Assembly: GCF_017115165.1 (NCBI RefSeq)
Contig: NZ_JABXKF010000024.1
Location: forward strand, 1-61,914
Length of the DNA: 61,914 nucleotides
Direction of reading: 5' to 3'
Origin: Nostoc sp. LPT
GTDB taxonomy: Bacteria; Cyanobacteriota; Cyanobacteriia; Cyanobacteriales; Nostocaceae
Shown: positions 53,581 through 61,914 of the stretch, piece by piece
Layout of the letters: each line of letters starts with the position of its first letter
Numbering within the stretch: the first letter of the stretch is position 1
Notes under the pieces: model-generated
Databases searched by the model: none
Told to the model about the DNA's origin: nothing
What the model saw: only the letters and a program-made list of their open reading frames with translations
Position numbers and translations under genes: made by a program

Positions 53581-54978
53581 ATTCCCCGTATGCAAAGTTT
53601 TCACCCATTTTAGGCGCTTTGGTCTTACCGACATTCGGGCAGTAGTACTGCTCATGACGACTAACCAGTGCAACATATATAAACTGCCACGCAGGGTTTG
53701 CACCAGCATCATAAGATATGTAGAGAGTGGGAATTTTTGATCTTGACGTACCCGCTTCAGACCTGTAAACATCCCTACCATCGACATAGAAATGGATAAG
53801 CCTGTGATCGGACTTAACATTGGTGGACGATGACGAGCGATCGCCATTAATAAATCTGGGACTGCTGCTGTCGGCAAGATATACATAATCAGCAGAAAAA
53901 TCAGCAAATCCCAGCTTTTCCGTGTTCCCATGCGGTTTTTGAGAATTAAATCCCAATAATCCAAATAGCGCTGATAACCGCCTTCTGCCCAACGGTTGCG
54001 CTGATGCCAGAGTGAAACTGCACTTGTCACTCCTTCTTCTTGTACGGCTGGATGAAAAACACACTCAATATCCCATTTGTCCAAATGTAAACGGATTGTT
54101 AAATCCAAATCATCGGTAATGGTTTCTTCATTCCAGCCACCGCAGCTTTCCAAGGCTGAACGCCGGACAAATTGACCATTGCCCCGCAGTTCGCCAATGC
54201 CACCAAGGGCAGTCCGCTGTTTCTGAAACCAGGTATCAAGTGCCATTTCGGCCATTTGACCCTTAGTCCAAAAGTTTTCTTTAGCGTTGGCGATCGCTTT
54301 TCGCACCTGCACCGCCCCCACGTTTTCTCTTTGAAATAAAGGTATTACCTGTTGCAGCAAATCTGGTGTTACTTGGGCATCAGCATCAAATACTGCTATA
54401 ATGTCGCCCTTTGTCAGCGGCAATACCTGATTCAACGCCCCCGATTTGCCACCAGTAGCTTCGGCTGAACGCCTTAGTACTTTCAGCTGGTCGTGTTTCT
54501 GTTGGAGTTCTGCTAATAAACGTGGCGTGCTATCACTGCTGCGATCGTCAATTATCCAAATTTCGTACTGCCCACCTGGATATTCCAGATTACAAAGATT
54601 TTTGACTAATTTAGTAATTACCGCTTCCTCATTTTTCGCAGCCACCAGCACAGAAACAGAAGGTAAATCTCCCTGTATTTCTTTTGGATAGCGACGGGAT
54701 TTAGTAAACACTACCACCAAAGCATGAAATCCTAGAATGGTGGTCAGTCCTAGAATAAAAATGGAAGCCCAAGAAACTAAATGTAGAGCGATCGTGCCAC
54801 TCCAGACGATAGTCAAGACGAGAGCTGCTTTGCCTCTACGACCTTGAAACCGGGATGGTAGAGACATAGAATCTGTCTCTAACACTGACTCCTCATCTAC
54901 TGATAGGTCAGACAACAAGGAGTTGAGCGGATCAAGCTCTTGATAAGAATCTTCCTCGGGCCAGGAATTCGCTGGCAT
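53572..54978 (-). CDS. mgdA: GT2 glycosyltransferase, probable monoglucosyldiacylglycerol synthase
   Basis: 468 residues, inner-membrane family 2 glycosyltransferase. The N-terminus MPANSWPEEDSYQELDPLNS and LPSRFQGRRGKAALVL match what I remember of cyanobacterial MGlcDG synthase (Synechocystis sll1377), which transfers glucose from UDP-glucose to diacylglycerol in galactolipid synthesis. Two N-terminal spans, GT-A motifs IIDDRSSDSTP and FDADAQVTP (DxD-type), acceptor/base motif ETITDDLDLT, product motif QRNRW, and C-terminal spans (LLIFLLIMYILPTA). The C-terminal codons end in a tract of short repeats (HTGNGE). Confidence 0.82.
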   Translation of the reverse strand: MPANSWPEEDSYQELDPLNSLLSDLSVDEESVLETDSMSLPSRFQGRRGKAALVLTIVWSGTIALHLVSWASIFILGLTTILGFHALVVVFTKSRRYPKEIQGDLPSVSVLVAAKNEEAVITKLVKNLCNLEYPGGQYEIWIIDDRSSDSTPRLLAELQQKHDQLKVLRRSAEATGGKSGALNQVLPLTKGDIIAVFDADAQVTPDLLQQVIPLFQRENVGAVQVRKAIANAKENFWTKGQMAEMALDTWFQKQRTALGGIGELRGNGQFVRRSALESCGGWNEETITDDLDLTIRLHLDKWDIECVFHPAVQEEGVTSAVSLWHQRNRWAEGGYQRYLDYWDLILKNRMGTRKSWDLLIFLLIMYILPTAAVPDLLMAIARHRPPMLSPITGLSISMSMVGMFTGLKRVRQDQKFPLSTYLMMLVQTLRGSLYMLHWLVVMSSTTARMSVRPKRLKWVKTLHTGNGE

Positions 54979-55666
54979 AGGTTAGGTTGCTTGATTCAAA
55001 AACCACTATTTGTCTACAGTTAGTAATTTTACGGACAAATATCCCTAAGCTACTTTTCCCGATATTAATCGGAATGGGCAAACTGCAATACCCGCTATCC
55101 CTAAGCCAAAAGCCGCTGGGACTACCTTTGTTGTCACCGCCACTCTGCGTAATTACCTCGCATTAACCACGTTTGCTACTCTTAGACAGAGGCTTAATTC
55201 CTTTGATAGCCACTTGGGCAGGAAGCTTGTAGAGTCGGACTTTCTCCAATGAGAACTCCGGTTTGGGTAAAGTAATAGCAAGGTAGCAGCAGCTTTTTGT
55301 TGGGAAAAACTGCAACAACGGTATTCACCACTTTACAGTAGGGATTTTTAGTGTTATCGCTCCCAGATTCGATAACAGTTAATGCAGCATCATTGTAACC
55401 GAAATTTTAATATTTCTTAGTAGTAACTTCATTTATTGGGCATGGGGCATTGGGCATGGGGCATTGGGCATAAGGGGTAAGTCTTTGATACTTGCTGACA
55501 AGTCTTTGAACTCCACTCCTCTGCTCTCCAGTCCCCCAGTCCCTATTCCCCATGCCCCATTCCCCATTCCCTATTCCCCACTATGTGCTTTAGATACATC
55601 TTTGGGGAATACTACTAATATCCACTAATATCCCCAGTTGCTAACTAACTTGAGGAATATTTAACT
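54979..55666. other. Intergenic with complementary heptamer repeats
   Basis: About 690 bp without a gene. GGGCATT/GGGGCATTGGGCAT units (55438-55478) and their complements (CCCCATGCCCCATTCCCC, 55546-55580) face each other across about 70 bp and could form a long hairpin. The stretch after 55585 carries the promoter and leader of the next gene. Confidence 0.5.
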
Positions 55667-56041
55667 ATGTCTATTGAGCAACTCCAGCCTGCAACTCAAC
55701 AACAAGCCAGTGTTTACTTACCTTATGTTCAGGGCGCTAGGCGCAATTTCTTACCCTATGCCATCAGTCTTTATCAAAAAGGGGTCTTGGAGGGACATCG
55801 GAAGATTGAAGCTAGCGAACATGTCCCCTTTGTCGCCTCCTGGAATGTTGCTACTTTACCCTCAGACTTAACCCGTTGCCGAATTCAGTTTGATGGCAAT
55901 GCTGACCTGAGTTATGAACTGATGATGGCTAGTTTCGAGTTCATTAATTTTTTAATTGAACTTATGGACAACTATAAACGTTATCGCGTGACCGATTTTT
56001 CACAACCGTTTTACCGCAAGCTACTGCGTATAGATGATTGA
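55667..56041 (+). CDS. Small conserved cyanobacterial protein, possibly EbsA
   Basis: 124 residues, soluble, compact: MSIEQLQPATQQQASVYLPY, LPYAISLYQKGVLEGHRKIE, VPFVASWNVATLPSDLTRC, then a helical end YELMMASFEFINFLIELMDN. It has no signal peptide or membrane span. Its size and motifs resemble the cyanobacterial protein EbsA (type IV pilus assembly and biofilm self-suppression), but this is from memory and uncertain. It starts at the ATG 55667 and is single-gene, with a terminator 9 bp after the stop. Confidence 0.7.
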   Translation: MSIEQLQPATQQQASVYLPYVQGARRNFLPYAISLYQKGVLEGHRKIEASEHVPFVASWNVATLPSDLTRCRIQFDGNADLSYELMMASFEFINFLIELMDNYKRYRVTDFSQPFYRKLLRIDD

Positions 56042-56049
56042 TTAAACTC

Positions 56050-56073
56050 AGCCGGACTTTTGTAAATCCGGCT
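56050..56073 (+). terminator. Hairpin terminator
   Basis: AGCCGGA (56050-56056) / TCCGGCT (56067-56073) with a 10-nt loop, then TATATTTA, directly after the small gene ending at 56041. Confidence 0.7.
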
Positions 56074-56348
56074 TATATTTAAAATTACACTAATGGTCTG
56101 TCCCAAAAGTTTTGATAGGTGAATCAGTTTTAAATTTCAAGAATTCAGCACCCAGGAGTCAGAAGCCAGAATATATAAGAAGTTTAGTATAGCTAGGATA
56201 TTCATTTATCAAATCTTCATCTGATTCTTTAACTATTCTGACTCCTGAATTCTGACTCCTGAATTCAGGAGTCATTTGCTCACAAGGTGCTGATATGTTT
56301 ACTATTCAGCTTAAGCCTTGTGAGCTTTCTTACAACAGCCTTTCCGTT
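56074..56348. other. Intergenic with CTGACTCCTGAATT repeats
   Basis: GAATTCAGCACCCAGGAGTC (about 56141) faces direct copies of TTCTGACTCCTGAATT (56234-56270) and a palindromic GAATTCAGGAGTC, so the segment can fold back. No gene is recognised. Confidence 0.5.
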
Positions 56349-57158
56349 TTAAAACGTCTTCCTAAGTCCGATATCTTTTCTTCTTTTCAGAACGATACCA
56401 AAACTAGCTACCATCAAAGTTCCGAGAAGGCTAGTGGGTTCTGGAATAGAAGTTTCATTTATAGGTACTTTGATTCTTAAATTTGCCAAGCTAGCGTTAG
56501 TTATAGTCAAGGATGTTACACCTGGCAAACCTGGGATATCGGACTGAAAATCAAAGACCGTGGGAGTTAAATTCTCATTGGGATTACTATATCGCTCTCC
56601 ATATCCACTCACTTCAAAAGTACCTTGATACTTATTTCCGGTGTCTGGGTCGATGACAGTACCAGTGTAGAAAGCTTTTGTGAGATTAAATTCATCTTGA
56701 ACTACTCCTTGAAATGTGGTTCCTGCCAATTGTCCCTGGTAAAGAAAGGCAGTCAACTGACCACCAGAAAGAACCGGCGATGTCAGAACACCATCAAACG
56801 AGACAATCGGAATACCTTTAAAGTCAACAAAGTAATGCAGACTTCCATCAGAGCGTGTTTCTACCTTTAAATAGTCTGACTAGTATACAGGAACATAATT
56901 AGGATTATTATTAGTACCTAAGTTCCGGTAATAAGTTCCAGTGTCATCCGTATCAATACGAGTAATACTGTTATTGAAATTAGGATTATTTCTGGGAAGT
57001 TGGATAGTTCCTGATAATGTGCCAGTGCTTTCAATTGTGATGAATTTAGCAGCAATTGCACTTGTTCCACTAATAGCGATCGCTACTGCTGCGAGACAAC
57101 TGCTGCTAACAACTGCAAAACCTAGCTTAATTCCTGATGAACTGACTTTCATTAACAA
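56349..57158 (-). pseudogene. PEP-CTERM secreted protein interrupted by one amber codon
   Basis: Read leftward from 57158: a signal peptide (LGFAVVSSSCLAAVAIAISG, cleavage near AIAA) and beta-rich sequence up to NPNYVPVY, then a TAG (56882-56880). The same frame continues without any other stop (SDYLKVETRSDGSLHYFVD, SFDGVLTSPVLSGGQL) to a normal ending with a PEP-CTERM sorting signal (SIPEPTSLLGTLMVASF, then KRRK). The whole would be 269 residues plus the interrupted codon. So a single nonsense mutation, a sequencing error or stop readthrough splits one gene. PEP-CTERM proteins are exported and processed by exosortase. Only the signal-peptide half would be made if TAG is read as stop. Confidence 0.85.
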
Positions 57159-57615
57159 ATTGTTCCTTTAATTGTCGATGGTAAACACACCTAATCTGCT
57201 GAGATTCATTAGAAATATTTCTCAAGCATGATTTATTATTCCCAAGCTGGTGATGGAAGTTTCATCGGCAACAAAAAGTCTTGTCAATTGCTATTTTTAT
57301 TCTTGCGCTTATGGAGTATGTTAGAGACAATCGCCTTATTAATCAATTTCAATTTCGTGATTTGATTATAAGTTTTATATTAAACTACAACGCGATCGCG
57401 TCCTTTGATTTTGCCTGATTAAGTGCTTATATCATGTCCGCCTAATTAGTTATAATTCCCGCATCTGTGCAAAAAGCGCAAAAGCCTCTTTCTCCCTGCT
57501 CCCTGCCCCCAGCAATAACTGCGGTCTAAATGATAAGTCTTTAACCGGACACGATATTATTCAGCAGCATTAACTAAAGTAGCAGGTAGATTTAAAAGTA
57601 GCGGCGATTTACTAA
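57159..57615. other. Intergenic with an imperfect inverted-repeat element
   Basis: About 457 bp. ATATCATGTCCG (57429-57440) and CGGACACGATAT (57546-57557) pair with one mismatch and bound a 129-bp block containing CCCTGCTCCCTGCCCCC. The promoter of the PEP-CTERM gene is at its left end. No gene is recognised. Confidence 0.45.
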
Positions 57616-59031
57616 TTAAGTCAGTTCATCTAAGTTAGGGAGAACGAGCAACTGTTGATTTTCTTGTTTTAACAGTTCAATATGAGTATTGTTGAAATGC
57701 TCGCTTTTTTTGAGATATTGTTGGAAATATAAACGATATAATTCACACGTAGGAGTACTGCGATCGCCTTCTAAATTAATTAGCCCTATACTCTGTAATT
57801 TATTTGCCAATCTTGGCTCTAATTTCACATAATTTGTAGTATTAATCACTTCATAAAAAGCATCGCCCAATTCTGACTCATCTTGTAGTGCTAACACATA
57901 CTGCATTAGATACTGGTTATAGATTCCGGCTTCTGTGGGTGCTTGTTGCAATAGCTGCCCTAAATCCCGTTTTAATCCGCCTTTACCTACAAGGTGATAC
58001 AATGCCAATCGCACCAAATAAGGATTTCCTCCTACCATTGCCATCAAACTATCGGCATTTTTACCATCTGTCCAATTCAACCCGTGACGTTGTGCTAAAT
58101 CCTGCACCTGCTTTTTCGTAAAGGGAGGTAAATTAATTGTCAAACCAATATTAAATGGTGATTGAGTCAGTTTTATGGGAACAAAAATTTCCGTTGAATA
58201 AACCAGAACCAGACGCAGTTTTTGCCAAATTTCTACCCTTTTAGCTTGTTCATGCCACGATCGCACTAATGGTAGCAATTCTTCAGCAATTTCCTGATAC
58301 TCAAATACCCAATCCACCTCATTTAATACTAAAACCAGGGGACTTGAGAGCGCAGACAGTAAATATTTTTGAAAATAGATAGAGCAGCTGACTTTGCTAC
58401 TTATATCTTCATCCCAATAATCATTGAGTTTTGGTTCTAGCTGTAACTCCCGACTAACATTGGCACACAACCAGCGCAAAAATTTATCCAAACTGGCAAA
58501 TACTGCTTTGTCTGCTTGCTGAAAGTCCAAAGTTACGGTACAAAAGCCTTGCTTATTAGCGCGTGCAAGCAAGCGCAACACTAGAGAGCTTTTCCCCATT
58601 TTTTTGGGTGCTTTGATGCAAATTACACTCCCAGGTTCAGCCATTTCTACGTAAGCGAGTTCTTCAATTGGCGGGCGAGGGATGTAAAATCTGGAATTAA
58701 GAGATACTGGGCCACTAGGAAATTCTAAGGATATCGCTGTGGCGGCTCGGTTGAATTCCTTAATTAACTGCTGATGCGCTTCGCTAAAAGGGTGATTTTC
58801 TATAGTCTGGCGAAAGTTAGATTTATGTATTGGTTCTTTGCAAAAATTACTCAGTACTTGCCATAAATGAGCAGCAATTTTCTTGACACGTTCCTCGCCG
58901 GAGTGCGCTTCATCGGCTATATTGGTGTAGGTTTTTCCTTCCCACGAAGAACGCAATATCAACTCTTGGAGCGTCGTTAAACCGTTTGCTTGACTGGCTT
59001 TTAGTAGCAATACTAGTTCATCTATAGTCAT
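57616..59031 (-). CDS. AAA-like STAND ATPase with N-terminal HTH (vMAP type)
   Basis: 471 residues. The N-terminal about 70 residues form a helix-turn-helix-like module seen in vWA-MoxR-associated proteins (MTIDELVLLLKASQANGLTT, YTNIADEAHSGEERVKKIAA). Then an AAA-like ATPase (AAA_35 type): Walker A APKKMGKSSL at 141-150, Walker B LVLVLNEVDWVF near 237, GGNPYLVRLALYHL sensor helix near 345. The C-terminal winged-helix part ends in an acidic tail. No WD40 or TPR repeats follow, as in many relatives, so the output partner is not encoded within the protein. Probably a ligand-gated switch. It is separate from both neighbours. Confidence 0.82.
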   Translation of the reverse strand: MTIDELVLLLKASQANGLTTLQELILRSSWEGKTYTNIADEAHSGEERVKKIAAHLWQVLSNFCKEPIHKSNFRQTIENHPFSEAHQQLIKEFNRAATAISLEFPSGPVSLNSRFYIPRPPIEELAYVEMAEPGSVICIKAPKKMGKSSLVLRLLARANKQGFCTVTLDFQQADKAVFASLDKFLRWLCANVSRELQLEPKLNDYWDEDISSKVSCSIYFQKYLLSALSSPLVLVLNEVDWVFEYQEIAEELLPLVRSWHEQAKRVEIWQKLRLVLVYSTEIFVPIKLTQSPFNIGLTINLPPFTKKQVQDLAQRHGLNWTDGKNADSLMAMVGGNPYLVRLALYHLVGKGGLKRDLGQLLQQAPTEAGIYNQYLMQYVLALQDESELGDAFYEVINTTNYVKLEPRLANKLQSIGLINLEGDRSTPTCELYRLYFQQYLKKSEHFNNTHIELLKQENQQLLVLPNLDELT

Positions 59032-59419
59032 TACTCATTGACTCTAATTCAGTATGATATTTTCTCACACCATTAAGCTTTGCAAGTTAATGTAGTCTGC
59101 CTTATATGCATAGCAGCCAGCCCTGACTAAAAAAGCTACAAAAAAGCCTTGACAATTTTTTGCATCCTGAAATTATTTAGCGTGATTCAATCATAAAATT
59201 TTTTTTACAAATTTTTCGGGCTTTTTAGGTAATTGTATGTGACTTGAACTACTTTTTTTAGACATATCTTAGAATGTAGATGCACAACAATGTAGCGATT
59301 TTTTCTAAAAGATTGCTATTGCGATCGCAACAGAGGTTATACTCGTCCGACAATTACGGCGATCGCACTAATTATCAGCGTATATTAAAGTATAATAAAA
59401 TACAGCTATTACAGTAGTA
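59032..59419. other. Intergenic, AT-rich
   Basis: 388 bp, very AT-rich, with one palindromic HIP1 site TTGCGATCGCAA (about 59319) and two others near 59360. It should contain the promoters of the ATPase (leftward) and the GNAT (rightward). No gene or repeat family recognised. Confidence 0.4.
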
Positions 59420-59908
59420 ATGTTCACGTTTCACCTAATGGACGAGAGTAACGCACGCGCTATCCTAAGTTGGCGATATGAGCCACCCTATGATTTATAC
59501 AACTACTTAGAGGATGAAGCTAATCTACTACAAGATATTCTTCACCTCCAGAATACCTTCTACAGCATTATGGATGAAAATAGCTTGGTAGCTTACTGTT
59601 CCTTTGGACAAGATGGACAGGTTAGTGGTGGTAATTACCGCGATTCGGCGTTGGATATTGGCATGGGAATTCGCCCTGACTTGACCGGACGAAGAAAGGG
59701 TGCTGAATATGCCAATGCCGTATTGGAATTCGCAGACAGTTTATTTAAACCTAAAGCTTTTCGGGTGACGATCGCAGCATTCAACAAGCGTGCGATACGG
59801 ATATGGCAGAAATTGGGATTCGAGCATCAGCAATCCTTTGAGCGAGGGAGTGATGGAATGCAATTTATTGTTTTATTGCGATCGGACTGCTGTAACAGCA
59901 ATCGGTAA
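59420..59908 (+). CDS. GNAT-family N-acetyltransferase
   Basis: 162 residues. The start matches a GNAT subfamily (MFTFHLMDESNARAILSWRY, EPPYDLYNYLED), with a motif A-like segment IRPDLTGRRKGAEYANAVLE in place of the classic Q/RxxGxG/A, then FRVTIAAFNKRAIRIWQKLG and a closing FEHQQSFERG. Similar proteins act as ribosomal-protein or small-molecule acetyltransferases; the substrate is unknown. It stands alone, with AT-rich DNA upstream. Confidence 0.85.
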   Translation: MFTFHLMDESNARAILSWRYEPPYDLYNYLEDEANLLQDILHLQNTFYSIMDENSLVAYCSFGQDGQVSGGNYRDSALDIGMGIRPDLTGRRKGAEYANAVLEFADSLFKPKAFRVTIAAFNKRAIRIWQKLGFEHQQSFERGSDGMQFIVLLRSDCCNSNR

Positions 59909-60332
59909 AAAAGTAGTGCCTAATTATTTAGAACTTCCTAAACCTCCAGATGTACCCTTCCACATCGGTCTGTATTTTTGGTGAAAACGCACAGTATTGT
60001 CGCAGCAAGTGAATGAGCAACAGCTGTATCAGCGATTCGGCATAAGAAATCCATGTTTCCTTCATAATCAGTCCAATTAGCGATCGCTATAACTCTCATT
60101 TTGCTCCGTCACTATGCCTTGAAAAAAATGTCCAAAAAGGACAAGATATGATAGCGTCACACTTATGTATTTGGCTATAAATCAGCAGATAGCTTATTGA
60201 TCGCTCTTTGCACCAATGCCATCCTAGAGAGTGCGTAGGCGTAGCCCGCCGCAGGCATCGCTCACATTTTATTTGGTGTTGTTCCAAGAAATCCAAAAGG
60301 AAAAAGTTAGCACCGACACCACCGATGAGAGT

Positions 60333-60365
60333 AGCACGTGGCGCGGTGTAGTTGCGCCACGTGCT
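60333..60365. repeat. Perfect 12-bp hairpin
   Basis: AGCACGTGGCGC (60333-60344), 9-nt loop, GCGCCACGTGCT (60354-60365). No T-run follows on the plus strand (TGTGACAG), so it is a REP-type element or a terminator relying on stem strength. Confidence 0.7.
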
Positions 60366-60389
60366 TGTGACAGTTGCGTAATTCCTGAT

Positions 60390-60456
60390 TAAGAGGATGT
60401 TTTAAAAGGTCGAACGGCAAAATTATACCTTCTGGGACTTTTAAAACATCCTCTAA
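60390..60456. mobile_element. 67-bp inverted-repeat element, GAGGATGTTTTAAAA family
   Basis: The left end TAAGAGGATGTTTTAAAAGG and right end CTTTTAAAACATCCTCTAA pair imperfectly around about 25 bp. It is the same terminal sequence as at 9235-9256, so two members of one family lie in this window. Confidence 0.6.
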
Positions 60457-60461
60457 GCAAC

Positions 60462-61914
60462 TTACTGCAATCCATAAACAGCTAGATCGAGAGTCCCTGC
60501 TGAATTTGGAGAATAACCGATATCTAGAGAAACACTAGCTTTTATCGTTTGAGGACCACCAATGATAGGAGTTGTAGTATCTATTGCAAACGCCCTATCT
60601 GCTGTTAGATTAGACACCAAAGGAGATGGTCTCGGATTGTCATCTGAGTTAATATCAATGTCAATAATCTGTCCGGGGGTTAACTGCAAAGTACTAAAAA
60701 CAGCCTGAGCCTGAGCTTGGGCATCTTTAACAGCTTCGCTGAGAACTTGCAGACGTGCCTGCTGTAAAGCTTCGTCTGAGGCAGTAAAACTTATATTCTC
60801 TATTACATTTGCGCCTGCTTGGATAGCTTTGTCAATTGCTGCCCCAGCTTGATTTGTTGGTAACTCAAACTGAAGTGTGGTGAGACCTTCAAAGCCGGTT
60901 AGGGTTTGAGTATTATTTTCATAGCTATAGACAGGATTTAGTTGAATAGATGTAGTTTGAAGTTCTTGCGCCCCAAGGTTTCGCAGCACATCAACTACCG
61001 CTGTTGAACGTTGAGCAGCAGCTTCTTGAACTTCGGTTGCGGTTTTTCCCTGTACTTTAATCCCCAATTGCACCTCAGTTAAAGTAGTGGCAACGCTGAC
61101 CTCTCCTTGACCAGTAACTTCCAATATCTGAGCAGTGTTTCCAGTTGTGCTACCAATCAGGGGATCGGCGATCGCAAGACCCAAATTTCTCACACCTGTG
61201 AGATTATCAGTAGCCGAAGCGGGAGTCCCTACTGAATTTGGAGAATAACCAATATCTAGAGAAACACTAGCTTCTATCGTCTGAGGACCACCAATTATAG
61301 GAGTTGTAGCAGCTGTTGCCAAAACGCTATCTGCTGCTAGATTAGACACCAGAGGAGATGGTCTCGGATTGTCATCTGAGTTAATATCAATGTCAATAAT
61401 CTGTCCGGGGGTTAACTGCAAAGTACTAAAAACAGCCTGAGCCTGAGCTTGGGCATCTTTAACAGCTTCGCTGAGAACTTGCAGACGTGCCTGCTGTAAA
61501 GCTTCGTCTGAGGCAGTAAAACTTATATTCTCTATTACATTTGCGCCTGCTTGGATAGCTTTGTCAATTGCTGCCCCAGCTTGATTTGTTGGTAACTCAA
61601 ACTGAAGTGTGGTGAGACCTTCAAAGCCGGTTAGGGTTTGAGTATTATTTTCATAGCTATAGACAGGATTTAGTTGAATAGATGTAGTTTGAAGTTCTTG
61701 CGCCCCAAGGTTTCGCAGCACATCAACTACCGCTGTTGAACGTTGAGCAGCAGCTTCTTGAACTTCGGTTGCGGTTTTTCCCTGTACTTTAATCCCCAAT
61801 TGCACCTCAGTTAAAGTAGTGGCAACGCTGACCTCTCCTTGACCAGTAACTTCCAATATCTGAGCAGTGTTTCCAGTTGTGCTACCAATCAGGGGATCGG
61901 CGATCGCAAGACCC
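60462..61914 (-). CDS. SIMPL-domain protein, tandemly duplicated, incomplete at right edge
   Basis: The leftward frame ends at 60462 and stays open to the window edge, so the start lies beyond 61914. It consists of SIMPL (DUF541) domains: VTGQGEVSVATTLTEVQLGI, TEVQEAAAQRSTAVVDVLRN, LNPVYSYENNTQTLTGFEGL and SFTASDEALQQARLQVLSEA. The first complete domain visible (about 61191-61914) is followed by a linker (SATDNLTGVRNLGLAIADPL) and a second, nearly identical domain. Family members are periplasmic/outer-membrane associated, named for binding the signalling molecule kinase IRAK1/SIMPL in eukaryotes; the bacterial role (e.g. BP26) is poorly known. The exact repeat phase at the edge suggests at least one further copy. 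Confidence 0.85.
   Translation of the reverse strand, partial: GLAIADPLIGSTTGNTAQILEVTGQGEVSVATTLTEVQLGIKVQGKTATEVQEAAAQRSTAVVDVLRNLGAQELQTTSIQLNPVYSYENNTQTLTGFEGLTTLQFELPTNQAGAAIDKAIQAGANVIENISFTASDEALQQARLQVLSEAVKDAQAQAQAVFSTLQLTPGQIIDIDINSDDNPRPSPLVSNLAADSVLATAATTPIIGGPQTIEASVSLDIGYSPNSVGTPASATDNLTGVRNLGLAIADPLIGSTTGNTAQILEVTGQGEVSVATTLTEVQLGIKVQGKTATEVQEAAAQRSTAVVDVLRNLGAQELQTTSIQLNPVYSYENNTQTLTGFEGLTTLQFELPTNQAGAAIDKAIQAGANVIENISFTASDEALQQARLQVLSEAVKDAQAQAQAVFSTLQLTPGQIIDIDINSDDNPRPSPLVSNLTADRAFAIDTTTPIIGGPQTIKASVSLDIGYSPNSAGTLDLAVYGLQ
60462..61914. repeat. 732-bp tandem repeat within the SIMPL gene
   Basis: TCAATAATCTGTCCGGGGGT occurs at 60661 and 61393, exactly 732 bp (244 codons) apart, and the sequence matches base for base over most of the unit; the segment ending GGCGATCGCAAGACCC lies at 61166-61182 and again at the right edge. 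Recent in-frame duplication of a whole domain. Confidence 0.9.

Larger units (their letters stand above)
59909..60461. other. Intergenic with REP, hairpin and MITE-like elements
   Basis: About 550 bp without a gene. It contains GTGCGTAGGCGTAGCCCGCC (about 60229, a HIP1-type short repeat), a strong hairpin (60333-60365) and an inverted-repeat element (60390-60456), each listed separately. Confidence 0.5.

Noticed and set aside
60462..61856. Start of the SIMPL gene at 61856
   Set aside because: The frame is open to the window edge and the domain begins before that point, so the true start lies beyond.

Overview
The window looks like chromosomal DNA of a filamentous, heterocyst-forming cyanobacterium of the Nostoc/Anabaena type. 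The evidence is: very frequent HIP1 sites (GCGATCGC); many short tandem and palindromic intergenic repeats; WD40, TPR, pentapeptide and CHAT proteins; a monoglucosyldiacylglycerol synthase-like gene; and above all a tandem array matching the NsiR1 small-RNA repeats directly upstream of hetF, an arrangement known from heterocystous species. No tRNA, rRNA or intact transposase gene was recognised.

Layout, left to right. 1-5.2 kb: ArsA-like ATPase cut off inside its second domain, then an nSTAND-WD40 protein with 14 predicted blades, six of them identical at DNA level, running into a fragment of a glyoxalase-family gene. 5.3-9.0 kb: a probable cysteine/sulfur cluster (NIL-domain protein, Crp-family regulator, cysE, Rrf2/CymR-like regulator, cysK). 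9.0-16.7 kb: repeat-rich DNA, two CadD-like transporters, a secreted protein, a TauE/SafE permease, a decayed YqhD-like alcohol dehydrogenase, and a TetR regulator with a thioesterase. 16.7-21.2 kb: phytoene/squalene synthase family protein, Ser/Thr kinase with pentapeptide repeats, FHA protein. 21.2-25.5 kb: NsiR1-like array and hetF. 25.6-27.0 kb: a CRISPR array of 20 repeats with no cas gene in the window.

27.4-33.9 kb: small disordered protein, tyrA head-to-head with a pentapeptide protein, a DUF1517-like protein, a lipoprotein and several small membrane proteins. 34.1-37.7 kb: a LysR regulator divergent from a long plant-type ketol-acid reductoisomerase, a lipoprotein and an O-methyltransferase. 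37.8-39.5 kb: an SLH-fasciclin-beta-barrel protein. 40.2-47.3 kb, all leftward: a 228-residue protein, a 1288-residue TPR-CHAT protein, an M14 carboxypeptidase and a GNAT. The 228-residue protein is a free-standing paralogue of the N-terminal regulatory third of the TPR-CHAT protein, and this pair is the best candidate here for an undescribed system. 47.8-50.7 kb: a DUF4347 exoprotein. 51.4-55.0 kb: dnaX and mgdA-like. 55.7 kb to the end: a small possible EbsA, a PEP-CTERM gene broken by one amber codon, an AAA-like ATPase, a GNAT, and a SIMPL-domain gene in tandem 732-bp units running off the right edge.

Genes that probably work together: CysE with CysK (serine to cysteine) under the Rrf2 and possibly Crp regulators; NsiR1 and HetF in heterocyst differentiation; LysR with the long KARI; and the TPR-CHAT protein with its paralogue. 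All positions come from reading the sequence; family names rest on remembered family features and no database search was run.
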